The notes beneath the pieces were generated by a model that saw nothing but the letters and a program-made list of their open reading frames with translations, was not told the DNA's origin and did not search any database. A stretch of DNA of 50,204 nt from assembly GCA_946481345.1 (NCBI GenBank), contig CAMLMY010000012.1, forward strand, positions 1-50,204, given 5' to 3'. The translations under genes were made by a program, and so were the position numbers. The stretch is from an uncultured Gilliamella sp. (GTDB lineage: Bacteria; Pseudomonadota; Gammaproteobacteria; Enterobacterales; Orbaceae). Within the stretch, counting starts at the first letter, position 1; the number at the start of each line of letters is the position of its first letter. Of the stretch, positions 1 to 14,409 are shown piece after piece.

Positions 1-52
1 TGAAGGTGGTCGTACTGTTGGTGCTGGTGTTGTTGCTAAGGTTATTAAATAA
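1..52 (+). CDS. tuf: Elongation factor Tu, C-terminal end only (partial)
   Basis: The reading frame entering the window ends in EGGRTVGAGVVAKVIK followed by TAA. This is the conserved last strand of EF-Tu, the GTPase that delivers aminoacyl-tRNA to the ribosome. Only about 16 codons are present. Position just ahead of secE-nusG is the same as E. coli tufB, so this copy is probably the tufB-type one. The start and any upstream tRNA genes lie outside the window. Confidence 0.9.
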   Translation, partial: EGGRTVGAGVVAKVIK

Positions 53-71
53 TTTCAGCAATCGCAATCAT

Positions 72-100
72 AGAAAGGGTATCTTTTGATACCCTTTCTT
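72..100 (+). terminator. Hairpin terminator after tuf
   Basis: A perfect 12-bp stem (72-83 with 88-99) closes a TTTT loop 19 bases after the tuf stop codon. The stem ends in TTTCTT but the T-tract is short, so some read-through into secE is possible. Confidence 0.75.
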
Positions 101-186
101 ACCTAGTCTGTTTAGCAAAATGTTTTTAGAGAAAGAGCATTTTGGAAAATGGATAATATTATAAATAACATAATCATAGGTTTTAT

Positions 187-588
187 ATGCTAGTAAGTAA
201 CGAGAGTCAAGATACAAATACTGTTCTAGACAAATTTAAATGGGTTTTGGTTCTAGTATTAATTGCGCTAATTGTTTGGGGAAATTCTTATTTCTCTTTA
301 CCTAATGATATATATCAACCAAATGCGATCGTTCGAATTATTGCAGTTGTTGTGGTTTCGCTTTTAACCTTATTTATTGCATTTACAACCGCTAAAGGGA
401 AATCGTTTATAGCTTTTCTGCAAGAATCACGAAAAGAACTCAGAAAAGTTGTATGGCCTACTCGTAAAGAAGCTGTACAAACAACTTTATTAATCGCTGT
501 TATTACCGTTATTGTTGGTACTGCGCTTTGGGGAATGGATTCTTTGTTCCGTTCAATCATCTTTTATTTAACTTCAATAGGGCGTTAA
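187..588 (+). CDS. secE: Preprotein translocase subunit SecE
   Basis: SecE is the small essential subunit that clamps SecY in the inner-membrane SecYEG channel. The product is 133 aa, close to the 127 aa of E. coli. Three hydrophobic segments are visible (about 17-33, 48-67 and 99-118), as in the three-helix enterobacterial type. The diagnostic cytoplasmic stretch [16 protein letters not shown] sits at 80-95, just before the last helix. An AGG at 178-180 gives the ATG a suitable ribosome binding site. The nusG start lies one base after the secE stop, so the two are co-transcribed and probably translationally coupled. Identification is secure. Confidence 0.96.
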   Translation: MLVSNESQDTNTVLDKFKWVLVLVLIALIVWGNSYFSLPNDIYQPNAIVRIIAVVVVSLLTLFIAFTTAKGKSFIAFLQESRKELRKVVWPTRKEAVQTTLLIAVITVIVGTALWGMDSLFRSIIFYLTSIGR

Positions 589-589
589 T

Positions 590-1135
590 ATGAGTGAAAC
601 ACAACAAAAACGCTGGTATGTGATCCAAGCTTATTCTGGCTATGAAGCACGTGTTGCACAATCATTACGTGAATATATTAAATTACATAATATGGAAGAT
701 TCTTTTGGGGAAGTTTTAGTACCAACCGAAGAAGTTGTTGAAATGAAAGGTGGACAGCGCCGTAAAAGCGAACGTAAATTTTTCCCAGGTTATGTTTTAG
801 TTGAAATGATGATGAACGATGCAACTTGGCATTTAGTTAAAAGTGTACCAAGAACAATGGGATTCATTGGTGGGACATCAGATAGACCAGCGCCAATTAG
901 CCAACGTGAAGTTGATGCAATTATGAATCGTCTACAGCAAGTTGGTGATAAACCGCGTCCTAAAACATTATTTGAACCAGGTGAACTTGTTCGTGTTAAC
1001 GAAGGTCCATTTGCTGACTTTAATGGTGTAGTTGAAGAAGTAGATTACGAAAAAAGTCGCTTAAAAGTGTCGGTTTCTATTTTTGGTCGTTCTACTCCAG
1101 TTGAACTTGATTTTAGCCAAGTAGAAAAAAGCTAA
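590..1135 (+). CDS. nusG: Transcription termination/antitermination protein NusG
   Basis: NusG binds RNA polymerase through its N-terminal NGN domain (about 6-120) and links it to Rho or ribosomal protein S10 through a C-terminal KOW domain (about 125-181; [18 protein letters not shown] is the KOW entry). At 181 aa it has exactly the E. coli length. The N-terminus [20 protein letters not shown] and the [10 protein letters not shown] motif are typical. It is the second gene of the secE-nusG unit. In most bacteria rplK follows directly; here a strong terminator and a convergent gene follow instead. Confidence 0.97.
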   Translation: MSETQQKRWYVIQAYSGYEARVAQSLREYIKLHNMEDSFGEVLVPTEEVVEMKGGQRRKSERKFFPGYVLVEMMMNDATWHLVKSVPRTMGFIGGTSDRPAPISQREVDAIMNRLQQVGDKPRPKTLFEPGELVRVNEGPFADFNGVVEEVDYEKSRLKVSVSIFGRSTPVELDFSQVEKS

Positions 1136-1168
1136 AAACTTAACTGTTTTACTGCACGATATTTATAG

Positions 1169-1198
1169 AAAAACACAGAGCATATGCTCTGTGTTTTT
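1169..1198. terminator. Bidirectional terminator between nusG and yheS
   Basis: A perfect 30-bp palindrome (15-bp arms, centre at 1183/1184) with five A's on one flank and five T's on the other. Being symmetric, it can end transcription of nusG on + and of yheS on -. It lies 33 bases from each stop codon. Confidence 0.88.
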
Positions 1199-1231
1199 GT
1201 TTTAAACAAATAAATTTTATTGAAGTTATGA

Positions 1232-3154
1232 TTATTCAGCTTCAAATTCTTCTAACTGTTGTTGTAAATCAAACCAATTTGACTCTGCTTTATCTAATTC
1301 TATTTTTAAATTACTTTGATTGAGTAGCAATTGCGTCAGTTCTGTTTTTTTATCTGAACCGTAAAGATCGGGATCCGCTAATTGCTCTTCAATAATTTTT
1401 AATTGATCATTTAATCGAGCAATAATTTTCTCTTCTTTTTGTAACTGCTTTTTAAGTGGCTGTAATTGTGCTCGAGCCTCAGCATCCTTACGTTTCTGCT
1501 CTTTACGTTCTTGAGCTGAAACTTTAGGTAAATTTTCTTTTTTTATTGGCTTATTTGTTTCTTGTGGTTGGTTTTCTGTTTTCTGTTCTTCTGTAAGCCA
1601 TTTATGATAATCATCAAGATCACCATTAAAAGGTTCGACTTTATGATCATGAACTAAGTAAAACTCATCAGTAGTAGAACGCAATAAATGCCTATCATGA
1701 GAGACCACAACTAACGCCCCCTCAAAATCGATTAATGCTTCAGTCAAGGCTTGTCGCATATCTAAATCTAAGTGGTTTGTTGGTTCATCGAGCAACAGTA
1801 AATTTGGTTTTTGCCAAACAATTAACGCTAAAACTAATCGAGCCTTTTCACCACCAGAGAATGTTTTTACTGGTTCACTAACTTTATCACCATGAAAATC
1901 AAAACCTCCCAAATAATTACGTAATTCTTGTTCGGTATTTTTCGGCTCCGCAAGTTGTTTTAAATGCCATAAAGCTGATTCATCTGCCCGTAAATATTCT
2001 AATTGGTGTTGAGCAAAATAGCCAAGCTGTACCCCTTTAGCCAAGCTAACCTGACCTTGCATTGGTGGTAATTCACCAGCCAATAACTTGATGAGTGTTG
2101 ATTTACCAGCACCATTACGACCTAATAAACCTATGCGAGAACCTGGAACTAAATTAAGTTTAATCTGTTCTAATACAATTTTGTCACCATAGCCGGCAAC
2201 GATATTTTCCATCGTTAATAAAGGACTTGGTAAGAATTCAGTTTGTCTAAATTTAAAGTGAAATGGATTATCAACATGTGCTGGTGCAATTAATTCCATC
2301 CTTTCTAACATTTTTATTCGGCTTTGAGCTTGTTTAGCTTTGGTTGCTTTAGCCCTAAAACGATCAATATAGCTTTGTAAATGTGCAACTTTAAGTTGCT
2401 GGCTTTCATACATTGATTGTTGCTGAGCCAGTTTTGCTGAGCGTTGTGTCTCGAATGATGAATAATTACCGGTATACTCAAATAATTTCTTTTGTTCAAT
2501 GTGAATAATTTTATTAACCAATGGATCTAAGAAATCACGGTCATGTGAAATTAAAATAAGTGTACCTTGATAATTACTTAACCATTTTTCTAACCACATC
2601 ACAGCATCTAAATCAAGATGGTTGGTTGGTTCATCAAGAAGAAGTAAATCAGAACGGCACATTAACGCTTGCGCTAGATTAAGTCGCATACGCCAACCAC
2701 CAGAGTAGGATTTAACCGGTAATGTTAATTGTTCATTGGAAAAACCTAAACCATGCAGTAACGTTGCCGCTCGAGAGCGGATAGTCCACGCATCAATGTT
2801 ATCAAGTTTTTCATGAATAAGCGCAATTTGCTCACCATTATTTTTTTCGTAAGCAATCTCTAAATCTTGTTCTAATTTTCGAAACTCACGATCACCATTA
2901 ATAACATATTCGATAGCGGCTGTATCTAATGCTGGTGTTTCTTGATTTACCCATGCTAATTGCCATTGAGCAGGAATAGAAACACTACCGGCATCAGTTT
3001 GAATTTCACCTTTAATTAATGAAAAAAGTGTGGACTTACCACAGCCATTTTTACCGACTAATCCAACTTTCTGTTTAGGATTTATTGTTGCTGATGCATT
3101 ATCTAAAAGTAGATTAATGCCTCTACGAATTTGGATAGAATCAAACACTATCAT
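1232..3154 (-). CDS. yheS: ABC-F family ribosome-associated ATPase YheS
   Basis: A soluble twin-ABC ATPase of the ABC-F class, which acts on ribosomes rather than in transport. The 640 aa hold two nucleotide-binding domains. The first has Walker A GKNGCGKST near residue 34 and LLLLDEPTNHLDLD; the second has Walker A GRNGAGKST near 345, SGGEKARLVLAL and a second LLLLDEPTNHLDLD. Between them is the long charged P-site tRNA-interaction linker (AHLQSYIDRFRAKATKAKQA). A lysine/glutamate-rich coiled coil fills about 545-640. There are no membrane segments. Start MIVFDSIQIRRGINLLLDN and length match E. coli YheS almost throughout, separating it from Uup, EttA and YbiT. Confidence 0.93.
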   Translation of the reverse strand: MIVFDSIQIRRGINLLLDNASATINPKQKVGLVGKNGCGKSTLFSLIKGEIQTDAGSVSIPAQWQLAWVNQETPALDTAAIEYVINGDREFRKLEQDLEIAYEKNNGEQIALIHEKLDNIDAWTIRSRAATLLHGLGFSNEQLTLPVKSYSGGWRMRLNLAQALMCRSDLLLLDEPTNHLDLDAVMWLEKWLSNYQGTLILISHDRDFLDPLVNKIIHIEQKKLFEYTGNYSSFETQRSAKLAQQQSMYESQQLKVAHLQSYIDRFRAKATKAKQAQSRIKMLERMELIAPAHVDNPFHFKFRQTEFLPSPLLTMENIVAGYGDKIVLEQIKLNLVPGSRIGLLGRNGAGKSTLIKLLAGELPPMQGQVSLAKGVQLGYFAQHQLEYLRADESALWHLKQLAEPKNTEQELRNYLGGFDFHGDKVSEPVKTFSGGEKARLVLALIVWQKPNLLLLDEPTNHLDLDMRQALTEALIDFEGALVVVSHDRHLLRSTTDEFYLVHDHKVEPFNGDLDDYHKWLTEEQKTENQPQETNKPIKKENLPKVSAQERKEQKRKDAEARAQLQPLKKQLQKEEKIIARLNDQLKIIEEQLADPDLYGSDKKTELTQLLLNQSNLKIELDKAESNWFDLQQQLEEFEAE

Positions 3155-3343
3155 GACGGAGTCACCTATGATTCAATATAAAATGTGTTATGCTAACAAA
3201 AAATAAAGCGTATGCAAAATCATAATAGGAAATTTAACATGGTAATGAATTCTTATTGCCTAAATTTGAAAAGTTATTGTTAATAAACTGTCAATTTGAT
3301 GATATTGTTAAGAAAGCCTGAGAGATTGAATACGTTAGATTGT

Positions 3344-3557
3344 GAGGCTGAATCAAAACTATTGTAAGTTTTGTAATTTATGACGGTAATTGTTATTGTT
3401 GGCAGTTTGGGCAATAAAGCTGAAACCATTTATCCTTATGGTATTAATGCCATGTTCAGTATTTTAAGTAAAGTTGCGACTTTGGCGGAAGTATTAGAAG
3501 CAACAAAGGCAAAAGAATATTGCCTTAACACTTAAATTAGTCCGTAACCTTAAATAG
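3344..3557 (+). pseudogene. Degraded C-terminal remnant of a glycerate kinase (GarK/GlxK family)
   Basis: From ATG 3380 one frame reads a GSL motif, then YPYGINAMFSIL and a TL, the pattern I recognise from the end of glycerate 2-kinases (GSL...HGIDAxFSxL...TLxxA). That frame stops at 3535. The expected family ending NIALTLKLVRNLK appears in the neighbouring frame at 3516-3557, so a frameshift lies near 3505-3515. Upstream, 3345-3363 reads like G-(stop)-I...T-I, possibly the GRIDSQT motif with CGA mutated to TGA and sequence deleted. The rest of the about 380-aa gene is gone. I infer a relic of a lost glycerate/glycolate utilisation locus. No function is expected. Confidence 0.6.
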
Positions 3558-3566
3558 TCATAAATA

Positions 3567-3592
3567 CCCTTTATCAGTATTCTGATAAAGGG
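3567..3592 (-). terminator. Terminator of the OPT transporter gene
   Basis: A perfect 11-bp stem (3567-3577 with 3582-3592) around a 4-base loop, 13 bases beyond the OPT stop codon. Read on the minus strand it is followed by TATTTATGAC, a weak T-tract. Confidence 0.7.
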
Positions 3593-3605
3593 CATCATAA
3601 TTATA

Positions 3606-5609
3606 TTATCGTTTAAGTGCTGACAAAGATCTGCGAATAATAAGACAACAGATCGTAATGAAAACAAATAATCCTAAATATTGAGACACATCGCCTAAGT
3701 CAGGGAATATTGCCAGAGGTGCATCTCCACCACCATTAGTGACGCTAATGACAATCACAATGGCAAGTATAACACCAACTAAACTTTCACCGACGATTAA
3801 GCCTGATGCAATTAAAGACGCTTTACGATCTACTTTTTTGAACTCACTTTCTGGATCTAAATTTAGTTTTTGTGCTTTTGCATATGCCTGACGTTTTACT
3901 ATCCATGATAATAATGAACCAGTAAATATAGCCAATGTAATACTTGGTGGTAAGTAAATACCTAATCCGATAGCTAAAGCAGGTAGACGGAATTTAGTTT
4001 TCTTTTTGGCTAAAATTAGGTCAATGATGATAACTGTTGCGCCTACAGCTAAACCTATCAAGATCATTGTCCAATCTAGATTATGAGAAAAAATTCCTTT
4101 AGCAATGGTTGTCATCAAAGTTGCTTGAGGCGCGGCTAATACTTGGGTAGGATCCATATTTGTACGAGGAACCGCACCAGTAAAACCATAAGCGTTATAG
4201 AGTATTTCAAGAATAGGGGCAATGACAATAGCACCGACAACACAACCAATTAAAAGGGCTACTTGTTGTCGCCATGGCGTGGCATGAACTAAATAACCTG
4301 TTTTCAAATCTTGTAAATTATCATTTGAAATACATGCAATTGATAGCACAACACTAGTTGTAAATAGGGCTAATGCAGTGATAAAGTCAGTTCCTTCGAC
4401 AGAGGATAACATACCGTGTGTTTCACTTAAGCCAAGTAATATTAGTGAAATAGCTATAGCGGCAACAATGGCAATACCTGATATAGGACTGGCTGAAGAA
4501 CCAACTAAACCAGCCATATAACCACAGGCAGCTGCAACTAAAAATCCCATAATAAATGCAAATAAAACAGCACAAATTACTAGTAACCAAGCAATACCAG
4601 TTGATAAACCACTATCAGAAATAAAAGAGTGAAAGGTTGCAACTAAGATAATTAGCATGCCAGCCATAATGATAAAAATTGTTTTTGGTGACAAGTCTCT
4701 ATCTGTTCGCTCAATATCATTTACAGAAATATCAGAGCGAAGTGTTTTTAACGATGTTTTTAAACCCTCAATAACCGGTTTGATTAAAGTCAGTAATGTC
4801 CAGACTGCGGCAATTGCTATGGTACCTGCACCGATAAAACGAATATCTGTGGCCCACATTCCCATTGCGATTTTAGATAAAGGTTGCGAGGTATCATAAT
4901 CTGTTAGGGCACTTAGGATTGGAATACCAAATCCCCAAGCTATAATGGTTCCGATTAATACCGCAATTCCTGAAATAATACCAATTAGGTAGCCAGCGCT
5001 GAGTAATGCTAATGAAAATCCCATTGGGATCTGAAATATCGATTTACCACCTGTAAACCAATAAGCAGTGCTATCAGACAATAAACGAAATCCATTAGTA
5101 AATAAGCTCACTATAGAGGCGATAATACCGCCAAATACGATATCCTTTAATCCATCATTTGCTTCTTTATCGTCAGTTTTCGAACCAGCTTTTAATATTT
5201 CAGCCGCAGCGACACCTTCTGGATAAGGTAAATCACTTTTTACTACCATAACATGACGTAATGGAATAGAAAATAATACCCCTAACATGCCACCAGCAGC
5301 GCAAACCGCAAAGGTTAACCAGAAAGGAAAATTACTCCAATATCCCATCATTAATAAACCTGGCATAACGAAAATAACAGATGATAAAGTTCCAGCAGCG
5401 GAAGCTTGAGTTTGCACCATATTATTTTCTAAAATTGTCGATCCTGAAAATAATCGTAAAATAGCCATGGAAATGACGGCGGCAGGGATGGCTGATGAAA
5501 AAGTTAATCCGACTTTCAAGCCTAAATAGACATTGGAGGCTGTAAAGACGATAGTAATTAAAGCACCAAGAATGGTACCGCGTAGTGTAAGTTCTCGTAA
5601 ATTATTCAT
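3606..5609 (-). CDS. OPT family oligopeptide transporter
   Basis: A secondary transporter of the OPT/YSL superfamily, which couples uptake of small peptides or metal chelates to protons across the inner membrane. The 667-aa protein is almost entirely hydrophobic, with about 14-16 membrane segments. Early family features are visible: TASNVYLGLKVGLTFSSAIP (23-42), the ENNMVQTQASAAGTLSS stretch (61-77) and LPYPEGVAAAEILKAG (127-142), followed by the K-rich loop KTDDKEANDG. The C-terminal LPALAIGLGIYLPPSITLAI motif is also typical of bacterial OPTs. It is a single-gene unit with its own terminator. Substrate cannot be read from the sequence; small peptides are the usual family inference. Confidence 0.88.
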   Translation of the reverse strand: MNNLRELTLRGTILGALITIVFTASNVYLGLKVGLTFSSAIPAAVISMAILRLFSGSTILENNMVQTQASAAGTLSSVIFVMPGLLMMGYWSNFPFWLTFAVCAAGGMLGVLFSIPLRHVMVVKSDLPYPEGVAAAEILKAGSKTDDKEANDGLKDIVFGGIIASIVSLFTNGFRLLSDSTAYWFTGGKSIFQIPMGFSLALLSAGYLIGIISGIAVLIGTIIAWGFGIPILSALTDYDTSQPLSKIAMGMWATDIRFIGAGTIAIAAVWTLLTLIKPVIEGLKTSLKTLRSDISVNDIERTDRDLSPKTIFIIMAGMLIILVATFHSFISDSGLSTGIAWLLVICAVLFAFIMGFLVAAACGYMAGLVGSSASPISGIAIVAAIAISLILLGLSETHGMLSSVEGTDFITALALFTTSVVLSIACISNDNLQDLKTGYLVHATPWRQQVALLIGCVVGAIVIAPILEILYNAYGFTGAVPRTNMDPTQVLAAPQATLMTTIAKGIFSHNLDWTMILIGLAVGATVIIIDLILAKKKTKFRLPALAIGLGIYLPPSITLAIFTGSLLSWIVKRQAYAKAQKLNLDPESEFKKVDRKASLIASGLIVGESLVGVILAIVIVISVTNGGGDAPLAIFPDLGDVSQYLGLFVFITICCLIIRRSLSALKR

Positions 5610-5836
5610 ACTACCTATATATTAAAGTTAAATTGATAGCCTGTTATTATATACTTAATTATGTTTTATCTGCTATAAAATCTACGATTAAGTCCAACTT
5701 TTGCTTCTTTTCATCGGTTTATTCACTGCACGCTATTTTTATTTTAAACATTAAAATTTAAGCAAAATATGCATATTAAAGATTAGTAACTGAATAATTA
5801 TGCTATGCTGGTTATATTCTTAATCATTAACCAATT

Positions 5837-6643
5837 ATGAGAAAAATGTTAAGCGAATTAAAACGATTGCAGGATATTACTAAAAAGTTGCGCAACCCTA
5901 TTGATGGTTGTGAATGGGACAGCAAACAAACTTTTGACTCGTTAAAATCCTATACTTTAGAAGAGACCTATGAAGTCTTAGATGCAATTGATAGACAAGA
6001 TATGGTTGAACTTAAAAGTGAACTGGGTGACCTACTGTTTCAGATTGTGTTTTATGCGGATTTAGCCAACGAACAAGGTTTGTTTAATTTTGATGATATT
6101 TGTCAATCAGTGGCTGATAAATTGATAAGCCGTCATCCGCATATTTTTTCAAATAATATGAGTAAACCAAATTGGGAACAGCTTAAACAACAAGAACGTG
6201 ATAAGCGTGCGCAATATTCGCTGTTAGATGATATTCCCAACGCTATTCCAGCATTAATGAAGGCTGAAAAAATCCAAAAACGTTGTGCGTCAGTTGGATT
6301 TGATTGGACTGAACTACAACCAGTTATAGCTAAAGTTAAAGAAGAACTTAATGAAGTTGAACAAGAATTAGCACAATCAACTATTGAGCAATCAAAAGTT
6401 GCAGAAGAAATGGGCGATCTGTTGTTTGCTACCGTCAATTTGGCAAGACATCTAAAAGTTAAATCAGAGTTATGCTTACAAAATGCTAATAACAAGTTTA
6501 TTAGGCGATTTAAACAAGTTGAATTGTTACTAAAGCAAAAAAATCGCAATTTAGTTGATGCAACACTTGAAGAAATGGAAGATGCATGGCAAATTGTCAA
6601 GCAAACAGAAAAATCAACTAGCGAAGTAAATAAAAATGACTGA
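5837..6643 (+). CDS. mazG: Nucleoside triphosphate pyrophosphohydrolase MazG
   Basis: MazG hydrolyses NTPs and dNTPs to NMP and PPi, cleaning the nucleotide pool and modulating ppGpp-linked stress responses. The 268 aa contain two tandem MazG domains as in E. coli (263 aa). The first has the metal-binding EETYEVLDAI...ELGDLLFQIVFYA pattern (EExxE-x-ExxD). The second has KEELNEVEQEL...EEMGDLLFATVNLARHL. The linker DDIPNAIPALMKAEKIQKRCASVGFDW is strongly conserved. A second in-frame ATG at 5846 is an equally possible start; no clear Shine-Dalgarno decides it. The last eight bases overlap the next gene. In E. coli mazG follows relA, which is not here. Confidence 0.94.
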   Translation: MRKMLSELKRLQDITKKLRNPIDGCEWDSKQTFDSLKSYTLEETYEVLDAIDRQDMVELKSELGDLLFQIVFYADLANEQGLFNFDDICQSVADKLISRHPHIFSNNMSKPNWEQLKQQERDKRAQYSLLDDIPNAIPALMKAEKIQKRCASVGFDWTELQPVIAKVKEELNEVEQELAQSTIEQSKVAEEMGDLLFATVNLARHLKVKSELCLQNANNKFIRRFKQVELLLKQKNRNLVDATLEEMEDAWQIVKQTEKSTSEVNKND

Positions 6644-7076
6644 ACAAAAAAATGAATTATATCAAGAAATAGAAGCTTGGTCTCAAAATGCTATTTTACA
6701 TAGCCCAACGTGGAGTATTAATCAATTAGATTACTCGGAAAAGAGTATTTCTGTTGTTGAAATGATTATTGGTGAAATGGCAGATAAAAGCTTTGGTCTT
6801 CCTGAAGAACAACTCAATATGATTTCACAAGAATATGGCTGTTATTTATTATTAACTGCACATAAATTATATGGTGGTCAGTTTTATTGGAATCAAGAAT
6901 TAGAACAACCAATGTTAATTTGCTGTGAACCCGATTCGACCATAGCATTATTAACATGGAATAAAGTAAAAGGGCGTTTATTAGGCGATAAAACTGATCA
7001 TATCGCTTATTTTCTAGATGAATTTGGCAAAGCAGTTTTCCAACCAGAAAAAGGTACCAATTTAGTTTATCTATAA
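6636..7076 (+). CDS. Hypothetical protein translationally coupled to mazG
   Basis: I do not recognise this 146-aa protein. It is soluble, with no signal peptide or membrane segment, rich in glutamate and glutamine. A central block (about 65-115) reads EYGCYLLLTAHKLYGGQFYW followed by an aspartate-containing strand and a TWNKVKGRLLGDK segment. This resembles small alpha/beta domains of the immunity or regulator type, but I cannot place it in a family. Its ATG lies inside the end of mazG (8-base overlap), so it is co-translated with mazG. That suggests, without proving, a role linked to nucleotide pools. Codon use looks like its neighbours. Confidence 0.75.
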   Translation: MTEQKNELYQEIEAWSQNAILHSPTWSINQLDYSEKSISVVEMIIGEMADKSFGLPEEQLNMISQEYGCYLLLTAHKLYGGQFYWNQELEQPMLICCEPDSTIALLTWNKVKGRLLGDKTDHIAYFLDEFGKAVFQPEKGTNLVYL

Positions 7077-7166
7077 ATCATATTTGCAATAAATATAATT
7101 AAAAAAAAGTTGCTAAACAGATAAGTTTTCCGACTTTAATAAATTTTGTTAAAAGGAGTTCTAAAT

Positions 7167-7859
7167 ATGAACTATACACTTTATATTGGTAATAAAAACT
7201 ACTCAACATGGTCTATGCGACCTTGGGTTGTATTGAAATATTTTGATATTCCTTTTAATGAAAAGCTAATTAAATTTGATAGTTTTGCTGATGATTCTTT
7301 GTTTAAAAGAACGATGCTCTCAGTTTCAAAATATGGCACGGTACCAATTCTGATTGATGATGATCTGGTAATAAGTGATTCTTTAGCTATTTGTGAATAT
7401 TTGGCTGAAAAGCACAATGATTTAGCATTATGGCCGACTGATAGCAAAAAGAGGGCAATTGCTCGAAGTTTAGTGGCAAAGATGCATTCTGGATTTCAAG
7501 CTATTCGAAATTATTTGCCAATGAATATTGAAGCAGAATTACCGGAAATAGGACAAATAATTTTACGAGATCATCAAGATGTAAAAAATGAAATCATGTT
7601 TTTAGATGAGTTATTATCTTCGTTATTAACTTCAAAAAATTCAGATGGTGACTATTTGTTTGGTAATTTTAGTATAGCCGATGGATTTTATGCCCCTTTA
7701 TGTCTAAGACTAAAAAATTATCATATAGCAACAAGTTCAGTTCTCAGCGATTATATTGATACTATTTGTAACACTAAAGGTGTGAAAGATTGGATAGCAG
7801 ATGCATTGCAAGAACAATCTTTTGTAGCCATGGATGAACCTTATCGTATACACAGATAA
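7167..7859 (+). CDS. Glutathione S-transferase family protein
   Basis: A cytosolic GST-fold protein of 230 aa. The N-terminal thioredoxin-like domain (1-80) begins TLYIGNKNYSTWSMRPWVVLKY, the signature of a proteobacterial GST subfamily, and includes GTVPILIDDDLVISDSLAICEYL, with the cis-proline and the SxA glutathione-gamma-glutamyl contact. The all-helical C-terminal domain contains NFSIADGFYAPLCLRL, the usual N-capping and hydrophobic staple region (S/T-x-A-D). I chose ATG 7167 because AAAAGGAG at 7151-7158 is spaced for it; an upstream in-frame start at 7146 lies before that site. Reaction and electrophile unknown. E. coli YfcF is the nearest kind I can name, with modest confidence. Confidence 0.85.
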   Translation: MNYTLYIGNKNYSTWSMRPWVVLKYFDIPFNEKLIKFDSFADDSLFKRTMLSVSKYGTVPILIDDDLVISDSLAICEYLAEKHNDLALWPTDSKKRAIARSLVAKMHSGFQAIRNYLPMNIEAELPEIGQIILRDHQDVKNEIMFLDELLSSLLTSKNSDGDYLFGNFSIADGFYAPLCLRLKNYHIATSSVLSDYIDTICNTKGVKDWIADALQEQSFVAMDEPYRIHR

Positions 7860-7880
7860 TTAAGCATTGCTGGAAATAAT

Positions 7881-8411
7881 ATGAAAATACCATCCCATCT
7901 AACTCAATATGCTGAAGACATTATCGAAAATGGGTACAATGGTTTAACCTCTTTTTCTCTTCAGTCATCAACTAAAGAGCAATGGTTTGACATCTATTAT
8001 TATGGTGAATTAGAAAATGGTTATATTACAGGGGTAGAACCGTCTTTCGCAAATATTAAAATTGTTGCAAAATCTACTAACAGTAAAGAAGAAATATTAC
8101 TATTTGATGAAACTGAACATGGTTATAACGCAATGTTTTGTGATAGTCATTCTGATGAAGAAAAAGCGAATAGATTACTTGAAAAATTTAATGTTCCATC
8201 GTCAAAAATAAAATTAACAATTGGTTATAGTATTGACTATGATTCAGAAAAAGAACTTTATGAGTTTGATGAACAAGGTAATGTAATATTGCTTGATGGG
8301 CGAAAAATAGCTTGGCAACAACTACTTTGTGACGGCATTGACTGGTTATCAATTATATTAATTGACGAAACTGGCAATGAACAAGTGATAGTGGATGCAG
8401 AGCTGTCTTAA
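7881..8411 (+). CDS. Hypothetical acidic protein
   Basis: I do not recognise this 176-aa product. It is strongly acidic (many Asp and Glu, few Arg), lacks a signal peptide or membrane segment, and looks like mixed alpha/beta with several beta strands (EQWFDIYYYG, YITGVEPSFANIKIVAK, LLDGRKIAWQQLL). The start has a GGA at about 7871-7873. It begins 21 bases after the GST gene, so the two probably share a transcript, and a strong terminator follows. Acidic single-domain proteins of this size are common among immunity proteins, but no toxin gene is adjacent, so I make no functional call. Confidence 0.7.
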   Translation: MKIPSHLTQYAEDIIENGYNGLTSFSLQSSTKEQWFDIYYYGELENGYITGVEPSFANIKIVAKSTNSKEEILLFDETEHGYNAMFCDSHSDEEKANRLLEKFNVPSSKIKLTIGYSIDYDSEKELYEFDEQGNVILLDGRKIAWQQLLCDGIDWLSIILIDETGNEQVIVDAELS

Positions 8412-8474
8412 CAGTGATATCTATTTTATTGTCGAAACTGAACTATCACTGAAATAAATTTCTTTGCCATTAAA

Positions 8475-8500
8475 AAACCCGCTTGGATTGAAGCGGGTTT
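8475..8500. terminator. Bidirectional terminator between 7881-8411 gene and gltD
   Basis: A perfect 10-bp stem (8475-8484 with 8491-8500) with a 6-base loop. On + it is followed by GATTTTTTAA and on - by TTTTTTA, so it suits both convergent genes. Confidence 0.88.
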
Positions 8501-8524
8501 GATTTTTTAAACAATGATTAGTGA

Positions 8525-14409
<5,885 letters not shown>

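Noticed and set aside
6133-6600. A 155-codon minus-strand open frame inside mazG
   Set aside because: Cysteine/serine-rich shadow of the second MazG domain; no start signal.
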